Shown piece by piece: positions 25,343 to 33,975 of a stretch of DNA of 64,000 bases (its first letter is position 1; the number at the start of each line of letters is the position of its first letter). A program made the position numbers and the translations under genes. Origin of the DNA: Allobosea sp. BK604 (GTDB lineage: Bacteria; Pseudomonadota; Alphaproteobacteria; Rhizobiales; Beijerinckiaceae); assembly GCF_004341515.1 (NCBI RefSeq), contig NZ_SLZF01000002.1, positions 434,001 to 498,000 on the forward strand. The letters run 5' to 3'. The notes beneath the pieces are model-generated. The model did not search any database and had not been told where the DNA came from. It worked only from the letters and a program-made list of their open reading frames with translations.

Positions 25343-26155
25343 TCAGGCCGCCTCGGATTCACGCCTGGACGGCTTGTGCGGCTTGCGCAGCGGCCATAGC
25401 TCCGACAGCTGCCTGGCGACGTCCATGACGAGGGGGCCGAGCTCGCTGAGCCGGCGCTCGCCCATGCGCACACCCGGACCCGCGACGCTGACGGTCCCGA
25501 CCGGCGCCCCGTCGAGGCCCGAGCAAATCGCTGCGGCTACGGCCGTGACGCCGGGCTCGGCCTCGCTGACCGCGATGCCGAAGCCGCGGGTCTTCGTGCG
25601 CTCGAGCTCGACGAAGAGCTGGTCGAAGCTGCGGATGGCGTTGGGTCCGAATTGCCCCGGCTCGCCGAAGCCGCCATTGCGGCCAATGATATCGCGGACC
25701 TGCTGCCGGGGAAGGCAGGCCAGCCAGGACTTGCCGCTGGCGGTCGCATGCAGCGGCACCGTATTGCTCGTCAACAGCGGCTGGTACATCAGCCCGCCGC
25801 GGGCGCCTTGCGCATCCGCGACCCAGACCAGCGCGTGAGCGTCGATCACCGCGAGGCGGATGAATTCCTTGGTTCGCGCAGCGAGCTCGTCGAGCAGGGG
25901 CTGGCACATGTCGGGAATGCCCGTCGCCATGTAGTGGCGCTGGCCCAGGATGGTCAGGCGCATCGTCAGGCGATAGGCACCGCTCTGCTGATCCTGCTCG
26001 ACCCAGCCTTGCTCGATCAGCGCCGCAAGCAGGCGATGGACACCGCTCTTGGGCAGCGCCAGGCGCTGCGCGACCTCGCCGAGCTGCATGCCGACCGGGG
26101 CTTCGACCAGAAGCTGGACGATCGACAGGCAACGCTCGGCGGGGATATGGGCCAT
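25343..26155 (-). CDS. IclR family transcriptional regulator
   Basis: This 270-residue regulator has an N-terminal winged HTH (CLSIVQLLVEAPVGMQLGEVAQRLALPKSGVHRLLAALIEQGWV) and a C-terminal effector domain (SNTVPLHATASGKSWLA, VTAVAAAICSGLDGAPVGTVSVAGP). ATG 26155 is chosen because the domain starts right after it; upstream codons belong to the shadow of the next gene. It is last in the minus-strand operon of NMT1-type ABC importer and hydratase genes and probably responds to their substrate or a CoA ester of it. Confidence 0.9.
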   Translation of the reverse strand: MAHIPAERCLSIVQLLVEAPVGMQLGEVAQRLALPKSGVHRLLAALIEQGWVEQDQQSGAYRLTMRLTILGQRHYMATGIPDMCQPLLDELAARTKEFIRLAVIDAHALVWVADAQGARGGLMYQPLLTSNTVPLHATASGKSWLACLPRQQVRDIIGRNGGFGEPGQFGPNAIRSFDQLFVELERTKTRGFGIAVSEAEPGVTAVAAAICSGLDGAPVGTVSVAGPGVRMGERRLSELGPLVMDVARQLSELWPLRKPHKPSRRESEAA

Positions 26156-26186
26156 GACGGGTCTGGATCTCCTTGCGTCGGTGCCG

Positions 26187-26990
26187 CTAGCGGCCGGTGA
26201 ATACCGGGGGGCGCTTGCCGAAGAAGGCAGCCGCTCCCTCCTGCAGATCATCGGAATCGAAAATGCGCTGCTGGGCGACGGTCGATTGCGACAGCCCCGC
26301 ATCGAGCGCGAGATCAGCGGCGGCATCGACCAGTTCCTTCGCCAGCCGATTCGAGATCGGGCCGCGCCGGGCGATCGTCGCCGCCATGGCGCGGGCGGCC
26401 TCGAGCGCGCTGCCTTGCTCGGCGATCTCGTTCACGACGCCCCAGGCCAGCGCCTGCTCGCTCGATATCGGCTCGCCGGTGAAGAGCATTCGCTTCGCCC
26501 GCGCCGGCCCGATCAGACGCGTCAGCCGGATCGCGCCACTGCCGGCGAGTCCGCCGAGCTGAGATTCCGGCAAGCCGACATCGACGCCGCTGCGCAGGAT
26601 CCGCAGGTCGCAGCACAGTGCGATTTCCAAGCCGCCGCCAAGCGCGGGTCCGTCGATCGCGGCGATCGTCGGCATCGGCAGGCGCGCCAGATTGCGCAGG
26701 ACCATATCCTCGAACAGGATCTTCTGCTCGCTGGCATCGTGCCGGATCGGCCCAAATTCCCTGATGTCGCTGCCGGCGCAGAATGCCCGTGCCGCGCCGC
26801 CATGGAGGATGACGCAGCGCAGATCGCGCCGTTCTGCCAGGCCGGCGAGAATAGCGTTGAGCTGGCGCAGCAGCGGGCGCGTCACGAGGTTGAGCGGGCC
26901 GTTCGCCAGCTCGATCTCGGCGACGAAACCGTCCTCGACCAGCTTGGCCGAGCCGCTTGCAACGAATTGTGCCGCTGTGCCCGCAGTCAT
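26187..26990 (-). CDS. enoyl-CoA hydratase/isomerase family protein
   Basis: This 267-residue crotonase-fold protein shows the oxyanion-hole regions AFCAGSDIREF (about residues 68-78) and GPALGGGLEIALCCDL (about 112-127). Glutamates sit at both usual catalytic positions (GGGLE and PESQLGGLAGSGAIRL). It hydrates or isomerises an acyl-CoA in the cytoplasm. It lies between the IclR regulator and the ABC ATPase in one operon, with only 2 nt to the latter, so the imported compound is probably processed as a CoA thioester. Confidence 0.88.
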   Translation of the reverse strand: MTAGTAAQFVASGSAKLVEDGFVAEIELANGPLNLVTRPLLRQLNAILAGLAERRDLRCVILHGGAARAFCAGSDIREFGPIRHDASEQKILFEDMVLRNLARLPMPTIAAIDGPALGGGLEIALCCDLRILRSGVDVGLPESQLGGLAGSGAIRLTRLIGPARAKRMLFTGEPISSEQALAWGVVNEIAEQGSALEAARAMAATIARRGPISNRLAKELVDAAADLALDAGLSQSTVAQQRIFDSDDLQEGAAAFFGKRPPVFTGR

Positions 26991-26992
26991 GG

Positions 26993-27826
26993 TCAGGCCG
27001 CCGCGGGCTGTGCGAGCGGCTGGCCGTGAAGCACGCCCATGCGCTCGAACTGCCGATGGATCCGATCGACATAACCAGCGAATTCCGGCGCATCGCCGAG
27101 CACGATCGGTCGCGGCCGCTGCAGCTCGACCTTGATGTCGTCGATGACCTCGCCCGGACTGGGGCTCATCACGAGGATGCGGTCGGAGAGGCCGACAGCC
27201 TCCTCGACGCTATGGGTGATGAAGACCACGGTCGGCCGCTTGCGCAGCCAGAGGGCCTCGAGATCCATGCGAACCTGCAGGCGGGTCAGCGCATCCAGCG
27301 CGCCGAAAGGCTCGTCCATCAGGATGACCGAGGGTTCATGCACCAGTGTCCGGATCAGCGAGACACGCTGGCGCATGCCGCCTGAGAGCTGGCGCGGATA
27401 TTTGTCCATCGCATGGGTGAGCCGCAGCTGCGCGAACAGGTCCTTGGCACGGCGCGCCAATGCCTCGCGGTCGATCCGGCGGATGTCGGCATGCAGCATG
27501 ACGTTCTCGAACGCCGTGCGGAAATCGAGCAGCAGATGGTCCTGGAAGGCGATGCCGACATCGGTGATCGGCCGCGTCACGGTCTTACCGTCGACCATGA
27601 TCTCGCCCGTCGTCCGGGCCAGCAGCCCGGCGACCATCAGCATCAGCGTGCTCTTGCCGCAGCCGGAGGCGCCGACCACGGAAATGAACTGTCCTGCGGG
27701 AATCTCGACATCGACGCGCTTCAGCGCACGGAACGGCTTGTCGCCATCCTCCCCGAAGACCTTGGAGACATTGCGGATGACGATCGGCACGCCCGAACGC
27801 GCCTCGGTGTCCAGCTTCGCGGCCAT
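26993..27826 (-). CDS. ABC transporter ATP-binding protein (NMT1/TauB/SsuB type)
   Basis: This 277-residue ATPase has Walker A GASGCGKST (52-60), signature LSGGMRQR (147-154) and Walker B VILMDEP (167-173). The type pairs with NMT1-like binding proteins for nitrate, sulfonates, pyrimidine precursors or aromatic acids. I start at ATG 27826, which gives a normal family length; the open frame continues upstream through MaoC. It works with the binding protein at 28409 and the permease at 29458, although the MaoC gene is inserted between them. Confidence 0.92.
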   Translation of the reverse strand: MAAKLDTEARSGVPIVIRNVSKVFGEDGDKPFRALKRVDVEIPAGQFISVVGASGCGKSTLMLMVAGLLARTTGEIMVDGKTVTRPITDVGIAFQDHLLLDFRTAFENVMLHADIRRIDREALARRAKDLFAQLRLTHAMDKYPRQLSGGMRQRVSLIRTLVHEPSVILMDEPFGALDALTRLQVRMDLEALWLRKRPTVVFITHSVEEAVGLSDRILVMSPSPGEVIDDIKVELQRPRPIVLGDAPEFAGYVDRIHRQFERMGVLHGQPLAQPAAA

Positions 27827-27837
27827 GTCCGAACCTG

Positions 27838-28350
27838 TCAGCTTGCGGCGGCCGCGGCGCCGGTCGAGGCTGCCACGGCTTCCAGAGGAACCTTGGAAAC
27901 CAGCAGGGCCTTGCGGCCCTGCTGCACGATTGCGCCGTCCTGCTTGACGACCTTCACCTCGAAGGTCGCGATCGCCTGGGTCGGGCGCGAACGGCTGTCC
28001 CGCAGCTCGGCCAGTTCGTAATCGACGAAGATCGTGTCGCCGACGAAGATCGGGCCGAGGAATTTCCAGCCGTCGATGCCGAGGAAGGCGATTGCGGTTT
28101 CCCGCAATTCGCCGGTGCGGGCCCACATCAGGCCATGGGCATAGGCGAGGCCGAGCATGCCATGCGCGACCTTGCGGCCGAACTGGCTGCTCTGCGCGTA
28201 GACGTCGCTGGTATGCAGCTCCGAATAGTCTCCGGTCAGGCCGGCGAAGCCGACCAGATCGGCGTCGGTAATGGTGCGGCCCGGGCTACGGAACCGCATC
28301 CCGACGAAGAGGTCGTCATAGCGATAGCCCAATCTCGGCTTATCTTTCAT
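27838..28350 (-). CDS. MaoC-like hot-dog hydratase
   Basis: This 170-residue single hot-dog protein begins YRYDDLFVGMRFRSPGRTITDADLVGFAGLTGDYSELHTS and contains FGRKVAHGMLGLAYAHGLM, the MaoC/(R)-hydratase pattern with Asp and His of the hydratase-2 motif. It would add water to an enoyl-CoA in the cytoplasm. It sits within the importer operon, which therefore has two different hydratases (crotonase and MaoC). This fits breakdown of a short or branched acyl-CoA. Confidence 0.88.
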   Translation of the reverse strand: MKDKPRLGYRYDDLFVGMRFRSPGRTITDADLVGFAGLTGDYSELHTSDVYAQSSQFGRKVAHGMLGLAYAHGLMWARTGELRETAIAFLGIDGWKFLGPIFVGDTIFVDYELAELRDSRSRPTQAIATFEVKVVKQDGAIVQQGRKALLVSKVPLEAVAASTGAAAAAS

Positions 28351-28389
28351 GGCAAGGCCTATGCTTTATCTTTCTCGCGCGATGGGAAT

Positions 28390-28404
28390 GGCCGCGCTGC
28401 GGCC
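28390..28404 (-). terminator. stem-loop after the binding-protein gene
   Basis: GGCCGC-GCT-GCGGCC, a perfect 6-bp stem, starts 4 nt after the stop of the binding-protein gene on the minus strand. It has no T tract. It probably protects that mRNA segment or lowers read-through to the MaoC and ATPase genes. Confidence 0.35.
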
Positions 28405-28408
28405 AGCC

Positions 28409-29407
28409 TTATTTGCAGGCCCTCATCTCGCCGTCCGGCGGCAGGAATTCGCTGGTGTAGTAGCTCTTCGGGTCCTGTCCCTCCGGCAGCAGCTTCACCT
28501 CCGAGAGGAGCTTCTGCGTGCGGACCCAATGCGCGTCTTCGGCCTTGCCGATATACTTGGCGCCGCCGCTGCAGAAGAGCGGCGTGATCGCGGCGAGCTC
28601 GGCCGTGGCGAGCTTGACGTTCACGTCCGGGAAGATCTTCTTGACGTGCTCGATCGACTTCGCGGGGTTGTCGAGGGCGAAGGACCAGCCCTTGAGGCTC
28701 GCCGCGATGAATTTCTTCACGACGTCCGGATTCTGCTTGATGAAATCGTTCGAGGCGAAGATCGAGGTCGCCACGGTCGGTACGCCATTATCGGCGAAGG
28801 TGTAGTTGTCGAGCTCGGCGCCCTGCATCTCCAGCTGGATCTGGTAGGCGTCGGTCGAGCCCAGGATCGCGTCGACCTGGCCCTGCAGGAGCGAGGGCAC
28901 CATCGCGGCGACCGGCATGTTCATCAGCGTCATGTCCGATTCCTTGAGGCCGTTGGCCTGAAGGAGAAGCGGCAGCATCGGCCCCTGCGAGCCGCCGGCC
29001 GGCACGCCGATCTTCTTGCCCTTCAGGTCGGCGACCGACTTGATGCCGGTCTTCTTCAGAGCGTTCACGGCATTCGGGTTCGACTGGTAGATCGTCGAGA
29101 CGACCTTCATCGGCGCGCCCTTGGCGATGAGCTGCGCGACGGCGACGGCATCCGCATAGGCGAGCTGCGAGCGGCCGCTGGCGACGAGCTGGGCGGTGTT
29201 GCCGGAGCCATTGCCCTGGACGATGGTCACGTCGAGGCCGGCGGCCTTGTAGTAGCCCTCGCCCACGGCCGCGGCGAAGCCGGCATTGGGGCCGCCCGCG
29301 GTCCAGTTGAGCTGGAATGTGACCGGTGTCTGGGCGAAGGCGGCCGAAAGCCCAAATCCGGCTACGAGCGTGGCTGCGGCCAGCGATCGATTGACCCAAT
29401 GCTTCAT
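28409..29407 (-). CDS. NMT1-type ABC transporter substrate-binding protein
   Basis: This 332-residue periplasmic protein has a signal peptide ending SAAFAQ (about residue 25). It continues TPVTFQLNWTAGGPNAGFAAAVGEGYYKAAGLDVTIVQGNG, the hallmark start of NMT1/ThiY-like binding proteins. Other family pieces are LKGKKIGVPAGGSQGPMLPLLL and QGQVDAILGS. ATG 29407 has the strong SD GGGAGGAA. The ligand is unknown. Related proteins bind pyrimidine precursors, sulfonates, riboflavin or aromatic carboxylates. The neighbouring CoA-ester enzymes favour a carboxylate. Confidence 0.9.
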   Translation of the reverse strand: MKHWVNRSLAAATLVAGFGLSAAFAQTPVTFQLNWTAGGPNAGFAAAVGEGYYKAAGLDVTIVQGNGSGNTAQLVASGRSQLAYADAVAVAQLIAKGAPMKVVSTIYQSNPNAVNALKKTGIKSVADLKGKKIGVPAGGSQGPMLPLLLQANGLKESDMTLMNMPVAAMVPSLLQGQVDAILGSTDAYQIQLEMQGAELDNYTFADNGVPTVATSIFASNDFIKQNPDVVKKFIAASLKGWSFALDNPAKSIEHVKKIFPDVNVKLATAELAAITPLFCSGGAKYIGKAEDAHWVRTQKLLSEVKLLPEGQDPKSYYTSEFLPPDGEMRACK

Positions 29408-29457
29408 GATGTTCCTCCCGTTTCTTTGTTGTGCTGGTTCGTTCGTGGTGAAGTGGA

Positions 29458-30321
29458 TCACGGCCCGCTGGAGCGCTGCCATGGCGTCATCAGCCATTCG
29501 CTGAATTCGACGACGTAGTTGATGACGATCCCGATGAGCGTGAGGACGACGAGGACGGCGAAGGTCAGCTCGATGTCGAGCGTGCTCGTGCCCTTCAGCA
29601 GCACGTAGCCGAGGCCCTGATTGGCGCCGACGAATTCGGCAACGATGGCGGCCGTGGCGGCGATGGTCGCCGAGGTCTTGATGCCGGAGAAGATGACCGG
29701 CAGGGCGGCTGGAATGCGCAGATACCAGAAGGTCTGCCAGATATTCGCACCCATCGAATGGGTGAGATGGAGCAGCCGCGTGTCGAGGATCTGGAAGCCG
29801 CTGATGCTGGCGAGCAGGAGCGGGAAGAAGGTCATCAGGATGGTCAGCAGAACCTTCGATTCCATGCCGAAGCCGAGCCAGACCAGGAAGAGCGGCGCGA
29901 CCGCGATCTTGGGCACGAGCTGCAGGAGCATGATCGGCGGGTAGAGCGTCTGCTTCGCCAGCGGCGACAGCGCGATGAGCAGGCCGAGCGGGATCGCCAG
30001 GACGATCGTCAGGCCGAAGCCGAGGATAATCTCCGTCAGCGTCACCTTGGCATTGAGCCAGAGCATGCCGGCATCGGTCACCAGGCGCTGAAACACCGCA
30101 CCAGGGCCCGGCAGCAGATAGGCCGGGATCTTGAAGATCTGGATGGCGAGCGACCAGAACGCGACGATCGCGACGAAGGTCAGCGGCGGGATCAGGTTCC
30201 AGCCGATGCGCTTCAGCCGGCGCACCGTGCGCGAGCGCCGCCGCGGCATCGCTTCCAGGTCCGTCGAAGGATTGGACAAGTCGAAGTCGGACGTCGCGGG
30301 CGACGTCAGTTGCGAAGCCAT
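29458..30321 (-). CDS. ABC transporter permease (TauC/SsuC type)
   Basis: This 287-residue inner-membrane protein has about six to seven membrane segments. The EAA-type coupling region is LTHSMGANIWQTFWYLRIPAALPVIFSGIKTSATIA (about residues 180-215). It is the first gene of the importer operon (permease, binding protein, MaoC, ATPase, enoyl-CoA hydratase, IclR). A 30-residue soluble N-terminus (MASQLTSPATSDFDLSN...) precedes the first segment. Confidence 0.92.
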   Translation of the reverse strand: MASQLTSPATSDFDLSNPSTDLEAMPRRRSRTVRRLKRIGWNLIPPLTFVAIVAFWSLAIQIFKIPAYLLPGPGAVFQRLVTDAGMLWLNAKVTLTEIILGFGLTIVLAIPLGLLIALSPLAKQTLYPPIMLLQLVPKIAVAPLFLVWLGFGMESKVLLTILMTFFPLLLASISGFQILDTRLLHLTHSMGANIWQTFWYLRIPAALPVIFSGIKTSATIAATAAIVAEFVGANQGLGYVLLKGTSTLDIELTFAVLVVLTLIGIVINYVVEFSEWLMTPWQRSSGP

Positions 30322-30443
30322 TCCTCGGCTCTCCCTCGTTCAGCGACCGGCGCGCTAGTGACGCGCTTCTTGGGCCGCCATGCCTGTGCACCGGTCAGCC
30401 TCGATGCTGGAACGCTATTCAATCTTCCGGCCGATGACAAGCA

Positions 30444-30463
30444 AAATGTATCCGTTTACATTT
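30444..30463. promoter_or_regulatory. LacI-type operator-like palindrome upstream of the KPR-like gene
   Basis: AAATGTA-TCCGTT-TACATTT is a 7-bp perfect inverted repeat with central CG, about 40 bp before the ATG at 30503. Its core TGTATCCGTTTACA matches 11 of 14 positions of TGTAACCGGTTTCA in the CoA-transferase/SDR promoter. The form fits LacI-family operators, and a LacI gene lies at 34.7 kb. Confidence 0.5.
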
Positions 30464-30502
30464 GGTCGCGCGCGCCGCGCCGACGGCTTGGGGAGGAGAG
30501 AC

Positions 30503-31438
30503 ATGGAAGATCCGCATGTGGTCGTCGCCGGAGCAGGCGCGATGGGCAGCCTGTTCGGCGGGTTGCTGGCAGAGGCGGGGTTGCGCGTCACCTTGCTCGC
30601 GCGTCGCGCCGAGCATGTCGGCGCGATCCGGCAGCATGGACTGCGCATCGTCGGCGAGGGCGGCGAACGCTCCGTCCCGGTCGGTGCCGCGACCACCGTC
30701 TCGGACATCGCGCCGGCGGATATCGTCCTCGTCCAATGCAAGGCGAGCGCGACGCGGGCCGTGGCCGAGAGCATCGCCCCGCTGATGGGGCGCGGGTCGC
30801 TGGCCGTGAGCTTCCAGAACGGTCTCGGCAACGAGGAGATCATGGCGGAGGCCTTGGGCAGCGAGACCGTCCTGGGCGGCCTGACCTCGCTGGGGGCGAC
30901 CCTGGAAGCCCCGGGCGTCGTGCGCAACTACGCCGCGCTCCCGACTGTGGTGGGCGAACTCGGTGGCGGCCTGTCCTCCCGGGCGACCACGCTCGCTGCG
31001 CTGTTGTCGGCCCACGGCATCCCGACGACCGCGAGCTCCGACATTCTCGCCGAGAAATGGCGCAAGCTGATGCTGAACGTCGCGATGTCGGCGACCAGCG
31101 GCCTCACCGGGCTGACGATCGGCGAGGTCGCCGGCCTGCCCGCGCTCGCCGACGTGGCGCGGCGCGCCATGGACGAGGCTGCCGCCGTGGCCGAGGCCTG
31201 CGGCGTCCCGCTGCCGCAGGCGACGCGCTACGCCATCTTCGACGGCATCGTCACCAGCGGCGCGGCACGCAACAAGACCAGCATGCGCCGCGATATCGAA
31301 GCGGGGCGCCCGAGCGAGGTCGAGGCGATCTATCTCAGCGTGATCGAGCGCGGACGGGCCAGGGGGATCGCGACGCCGACGCTCGAGGCGCTTGCGGCCC
31401 TGGTTCTCGGCGTCGAGGCCGCGCAACGCGCGGCCTGA
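30503..31438 (+). CDS. 2-dehydropantoate 2-reductase (ketopantoate reductase) family
   Basis: This 311-residue NAD(P)-dependent reductase has the Rossmann glycine motif VVVAGAGAMGSLFGG at the start, AVSFQNGLGNEE in the middle and ILAEKWRKLMLNVAMS with the catalytic-type Lys and Asn. ATG 30503 follows GGAGGAG. In a catabolic island the reaction may not be pantothenate synthesis; this family often acts on other 2-oxo acids. It is divergent from the importer operon, convergent with the CoA-transferase, and has a LacI-type palindrome in its promoter. Confidence 0.88.
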   Translation: MEDPHVVVAGAGAMGSLFGGLLAEAGLRVTLLARRAEHVGAIRQHGLRIVGEGGERSVPVGAATTVSDIAPADIVLVQCKASATRAVAESIAPLMGRGSLAVSFQNGLGNEEIMAEALGSETVLGGLTSLGATLEAPGVVRNYAALPTVVGELGGGLSSRATTLAALLSAHGIPTTASSDILAEKWRKLMLNVAMSATSGLTGLTIGEVAGLPALADVARRAMDEAAAVAEACGVPLPQATRYAIFDGIVTSGAARNKTSMRRDIEAGRPSEVEAIYLSVIERGRARGIATPTLEALAALVLGVEAAQRAA

Positions 31439-31450
31439 TGCGAAGGTGGG

Positions 31451-33076
31451 TCAGGCAGGCTCGGAGACGCGGGCCGCCTGCTTGTCCGCCAGGCGCCGAC
31501 GCGGCTGGCGCGTCTGTGGCCCACGCGCGGCAATGTCGCGCTTCAGGCCCATCGGCTCCGGCGAGAACAGCCGCTCGTCCATCGTCTTGAGATCCGCGGC
31601 GATGCCCGGGCGGAAGGCCATATGCGCCACGATATCGCGCTCGATATCGATGCCGGGCGCGATCTCGCAGAGCTCGAGGCCGGTCGCGCCGACGCGGAAG
31701 ACCGCGCGCTCGGTGACGAAGACGGCCTCTCGCCCCTGCTCGCGCGCGAAGCTGCCATTGTAGCAGATCTGCTCGACGGCACTGACGAACTTGCGGCTGC
31801 GTCCTTCCTGGAGGATGCGCAGCTTTCCATCGGTCGTCGCGACCTGCAGGCCGCCGGCGGTGAAGGTGCCGCTGAACACGACCTTGCGGGCATTCTGGCT
31901 GATATTCACGAAACCGCCGATGCCGACGATGGTGTCGCCGAAGCGGCTGACATTGACATGCCCCTCGGCATCGACCTCGGCGAAGGACAGGAAGGCGATG
32001 TCGAGCCCGCCGCCATCGTAGAAATCGAACTGATAGGGCTGGTCGACCATGGCGTCGTAATTCTGCGCGGCGCCCGAATCGGGGCCGGTGAGCGGCGCGC
32101 CGCCGAGGAAGCCCTGCTCGTTGGTCAGCACGATCTCGTCGAGGAAGCCCTCCTCGGCTGCGACGGCGGAGACGCCGGTCGAGATGCCCGCCCCGAGATT
32201 GCAGATGGCGCCGGGCGCGATCTCCATCGCGGCGCGCCGTGCGACGATCTTGCGCTCGGTGAAGGGAAGCTTGCGCATGCCCTCCAGCGGGATGCGCATC
32301 TCGCCGGAATAGCTCGGATTATAGTCGCTCCAATAGGTCTGGCGCTGGTTCTCGTCGACGACGACATAGTCGACGAGGACGCCGGGGATCTTGACGCTGC
32401 GCTGCGGAAGCGTGCCGCGGCGTGCCAGGCGCTTGACCTGTACGACCACCGCCGCGCCGAGGCGCCGCCCGGCCTGGGCCGAGGACAGCATCTCACCCGG
32501 GATCGCCTCCTGCTCCATGCTGATATTGCCGTCCTCATCGGCGCTCGTGCCGCGCAGCAGCACGATATCGAGCGGATAGGGCTTGAAGCGCAGCCATTCC
32601 TCGCCGGCGATCTCGAGCAGCTCGACGAGATCCTCGCGGGCGCTCTCGCTCTGCCGCGCGCCGCGCTGGCGCGGGTCGACGAAGGTATGCAGGCCGGTCT
32701 TGGTGATCAGCCCGGGCCGGCCGGCCGCGATCTCGCGGGTCAGCTGGGCGATGACGCCCTGCGGCAAGGTGTAGGATTCGATCAGGTCCTTCTGCGCCAG
32801 CTCGATCAGCGGCGGCGAATCGACCAGCGCGCCGGTGATGCTGCGCCTGAGCATGCCGGGATGGCGGAAGCGCGCGGCGCCTTTCAGCTTGCGGTCGCCG
32901 ATGCCGACCGCATGGATCAGGCAGAGATCGCGCGGCGCGCCCGTTTCCAGGAAGCGCGCCTCGACCGCTTCGAGGATCGCCTCCGGAACGCAGTGGCCGC
33001 CGCCCGACCCGCTGACAAGCACGCTGTCGCCCGGCTCGATGAGCGAGGCCGCTTCGCTCGCGCTGATCACCTTCAT
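31451..33076 (-). CDS. family I acyl-CoA:carboxylate CoA-transferase (YdiF/propionate type)
   Basis: This 541-residue protein fuses the alpha and beta halves of family I CoA-transferases. The N-terminal half has SVLVSGSGGGHCVPEAIL. The C-terminal half has ICNLGAGISTGVSAVAAEEG and the catalytic glutamate E320 in LTNEQGFLGG. It moves CoA from acetyl- or succinyl-CoA to an organic acid, activating it for breakdown. ATG 33076 starts the first beta strand. Divergent from the SDR-LacI-AroE-like gene set and convergent with the reductase, it is the probable entry step of the pathway in this island. Confidence 0.88.
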   Translation of the reverse strand: MKVISASEAASLIEPGDSVLVSGSGGGHCVPEAILEAVEARFLETGAPRDLCLIHAVGIGDRKLKGAARFRHPGMLRRSITGALVDSPPLIELAQKDLIESYTLPQGVIAQLTREIAAGRPGLITKTGLHTFVDPRQRGARQSESAREDLVELLEIAGEEWLRFKPYPLDIVLLRGTSADEDGNISMEQEAIPGEMLSSAQAGRRLGAAVVVQVKRLARRGTLPQRSVKIPGVLVDYVVVDENQRQTYWSDYNPSYSGEMRIPLEGMRKLPFTERKIVARRAAMEIAPGAICNLGAGISTGVSAVAAEEGFLDEIVLTNEQGFLGGAPLTGPDSGAAQNYDAMVDQPYQFDFYDGGGLDIAFLSFAEVDAEGHVNVSRFGDTIVGIGGFVNISQNARKVVFSGTFTAGGLQVATTDGKLRILQEGRSRKFVSAVEQICYNGSFAREQGREAVFVTERAVFRVGATGLELCEIAPGIDIERDIVAHMAFRPGIAADLKTMDERLFSPEPMGLKRDIAARGPQTRQPRRRLADKQAARVSEPA

Positions 33077-33129
33077 GTCCCGCTCCCGAACCTGTTCCGA
33101 CAACAGCCGCGATTGACTTTCACGCCGGA

Positions 33130-33149
33130 TTTTGTAACCGGTTTCATAA
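33130..33149. promoter_or_regulatory. LacI-type operator-like palindrome in the CoA-transferase/SDR promoter
   Basis: TGTAACC-GGTTTCA at 33133-33146, with matching flanks to 20 bp, is a near-perfect palindrome with central CG. It lies in the 145-bp gap between the divergent CoA-transferase and SDR genes. It resembles the palindrome at 30447-30460, which suggests one LacI regulator (34700-35776) controls both promoters. Confidence 0.5.
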
Positions 33150-33221
33150 AGTTCGGAGCCTTTCAGTGTCAAGCCGCAACCCAATCCCGCTTTCGATCAG
33201 CGCCCGTCCCGGGAGCGTGCG

Positions 33222-33965
33222 ATGAACCGTGTTGCGATCGTCACCGGCGCGGGACGCGGCATCGGCTGGGCGATCGCGGATGCGCTCGGCGATGCCGGCT
33301 TCGCCGTCGCCGGCGTGAGCCTGGAGGATGGGCCGGACGACGCAACCGATGCGGCTCGGCAAGGCCGCTACTACAGCTGCGACGTCTCCGATATCGCGGC
33401 GCATGAGGCCCTGCTCGAGCGCATCGCGACGGAACTCGGCGAGCCGGAATGCCTCGTCAACAATGCCGGCGTCACCTCGCTGGCGCGTGGCGACCTGCTT
33501 GCTCTCTCGCCCGAGAGCTATGACCGGACCCTCGCGATCAATCTCCGGGCCGGCTTCTTCCTGACGCAGGCCTTCGCGCGCCGTCGTCTCGCGCACGCTC
33601 CCGGCAAGCCGGGCTCGGTCATCTTCATCGGCTCGGCCAATGCCGAGATCGTCGGCGAGAACAGGGGTGATTACTGCATCAGCAAGGCCGGAGTCGCCAT
33701 GATGGCCAAGCTCTTCGCCGCGCGGCTCGCTGGCGAGGGCATTGCCGTGTTCGAGGTTCGCCCGGGCGTCATCCGCACGGCCATGACCGAACCCGCCGCT
33801 GCCAAATACGATGCGCTGCTTGCCGATGGCGGCATTCCGATGGGGCGCTGGGGCGAGCCGGCCGATATCGGCCGAACCGTCGTCTCGCTGGCCACGGGCG
33901 CGATTCCCTATGCCACCGGCATCCATATCGATGTCGGCGGCGGGCTGCAGCTTCATCGAGTCTGA
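33222..33965 (+). CDS. SDR family oxidoreductase
   Basis: This 247-residue classical short-chain dehydrogenase has cofactor motif TGAGRGIG (9-16), CLVNNAGVTS (about 77-86), IGSAN and the catalytic Y-x3-K in YCISKAG (about 150-156). GGGAG precedes the ATG. It probably oxidises or reduces a hydroxy acid or ester in the same pathway as the CoA-transferase. It is first in a plus-strand set with the DUF4286-like protein, the LacI regulator and the AroE-like gene. Confidence 0.9.
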   Translation: MNRVAIVTGAGRGIGWAIADALGDAGFAVAGVSLEDGPDDATDAARQGRYYSCDVSDIAAHEALLERIATELGEPECLVNNAGVTSLARGDLLALSPESYDRTLAINLRAGFFLTQAFARRRLAHAPGKPGSVIFIGSANAEIVGENRGDYCISKAGVAMMAKLFAARLAGEGIAVFEVRPGVIRTAMTEPAAAKYDALLADGGIPMGRWGEPADIGRTVVSLATGAIPYATGIHIDVGGGLQLHRV

Positions 33966-33975
33966 GGAGATTGAC

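Noticed and set aside
28409..30391. A single 660-codon frame joining the NMT1 binding protein to an upstream N-terminal region
   Set aside because: The upstream part is a frame-shifted shadow of the permease gene. The real start at 29407 has a strong SD and a signal peptide.
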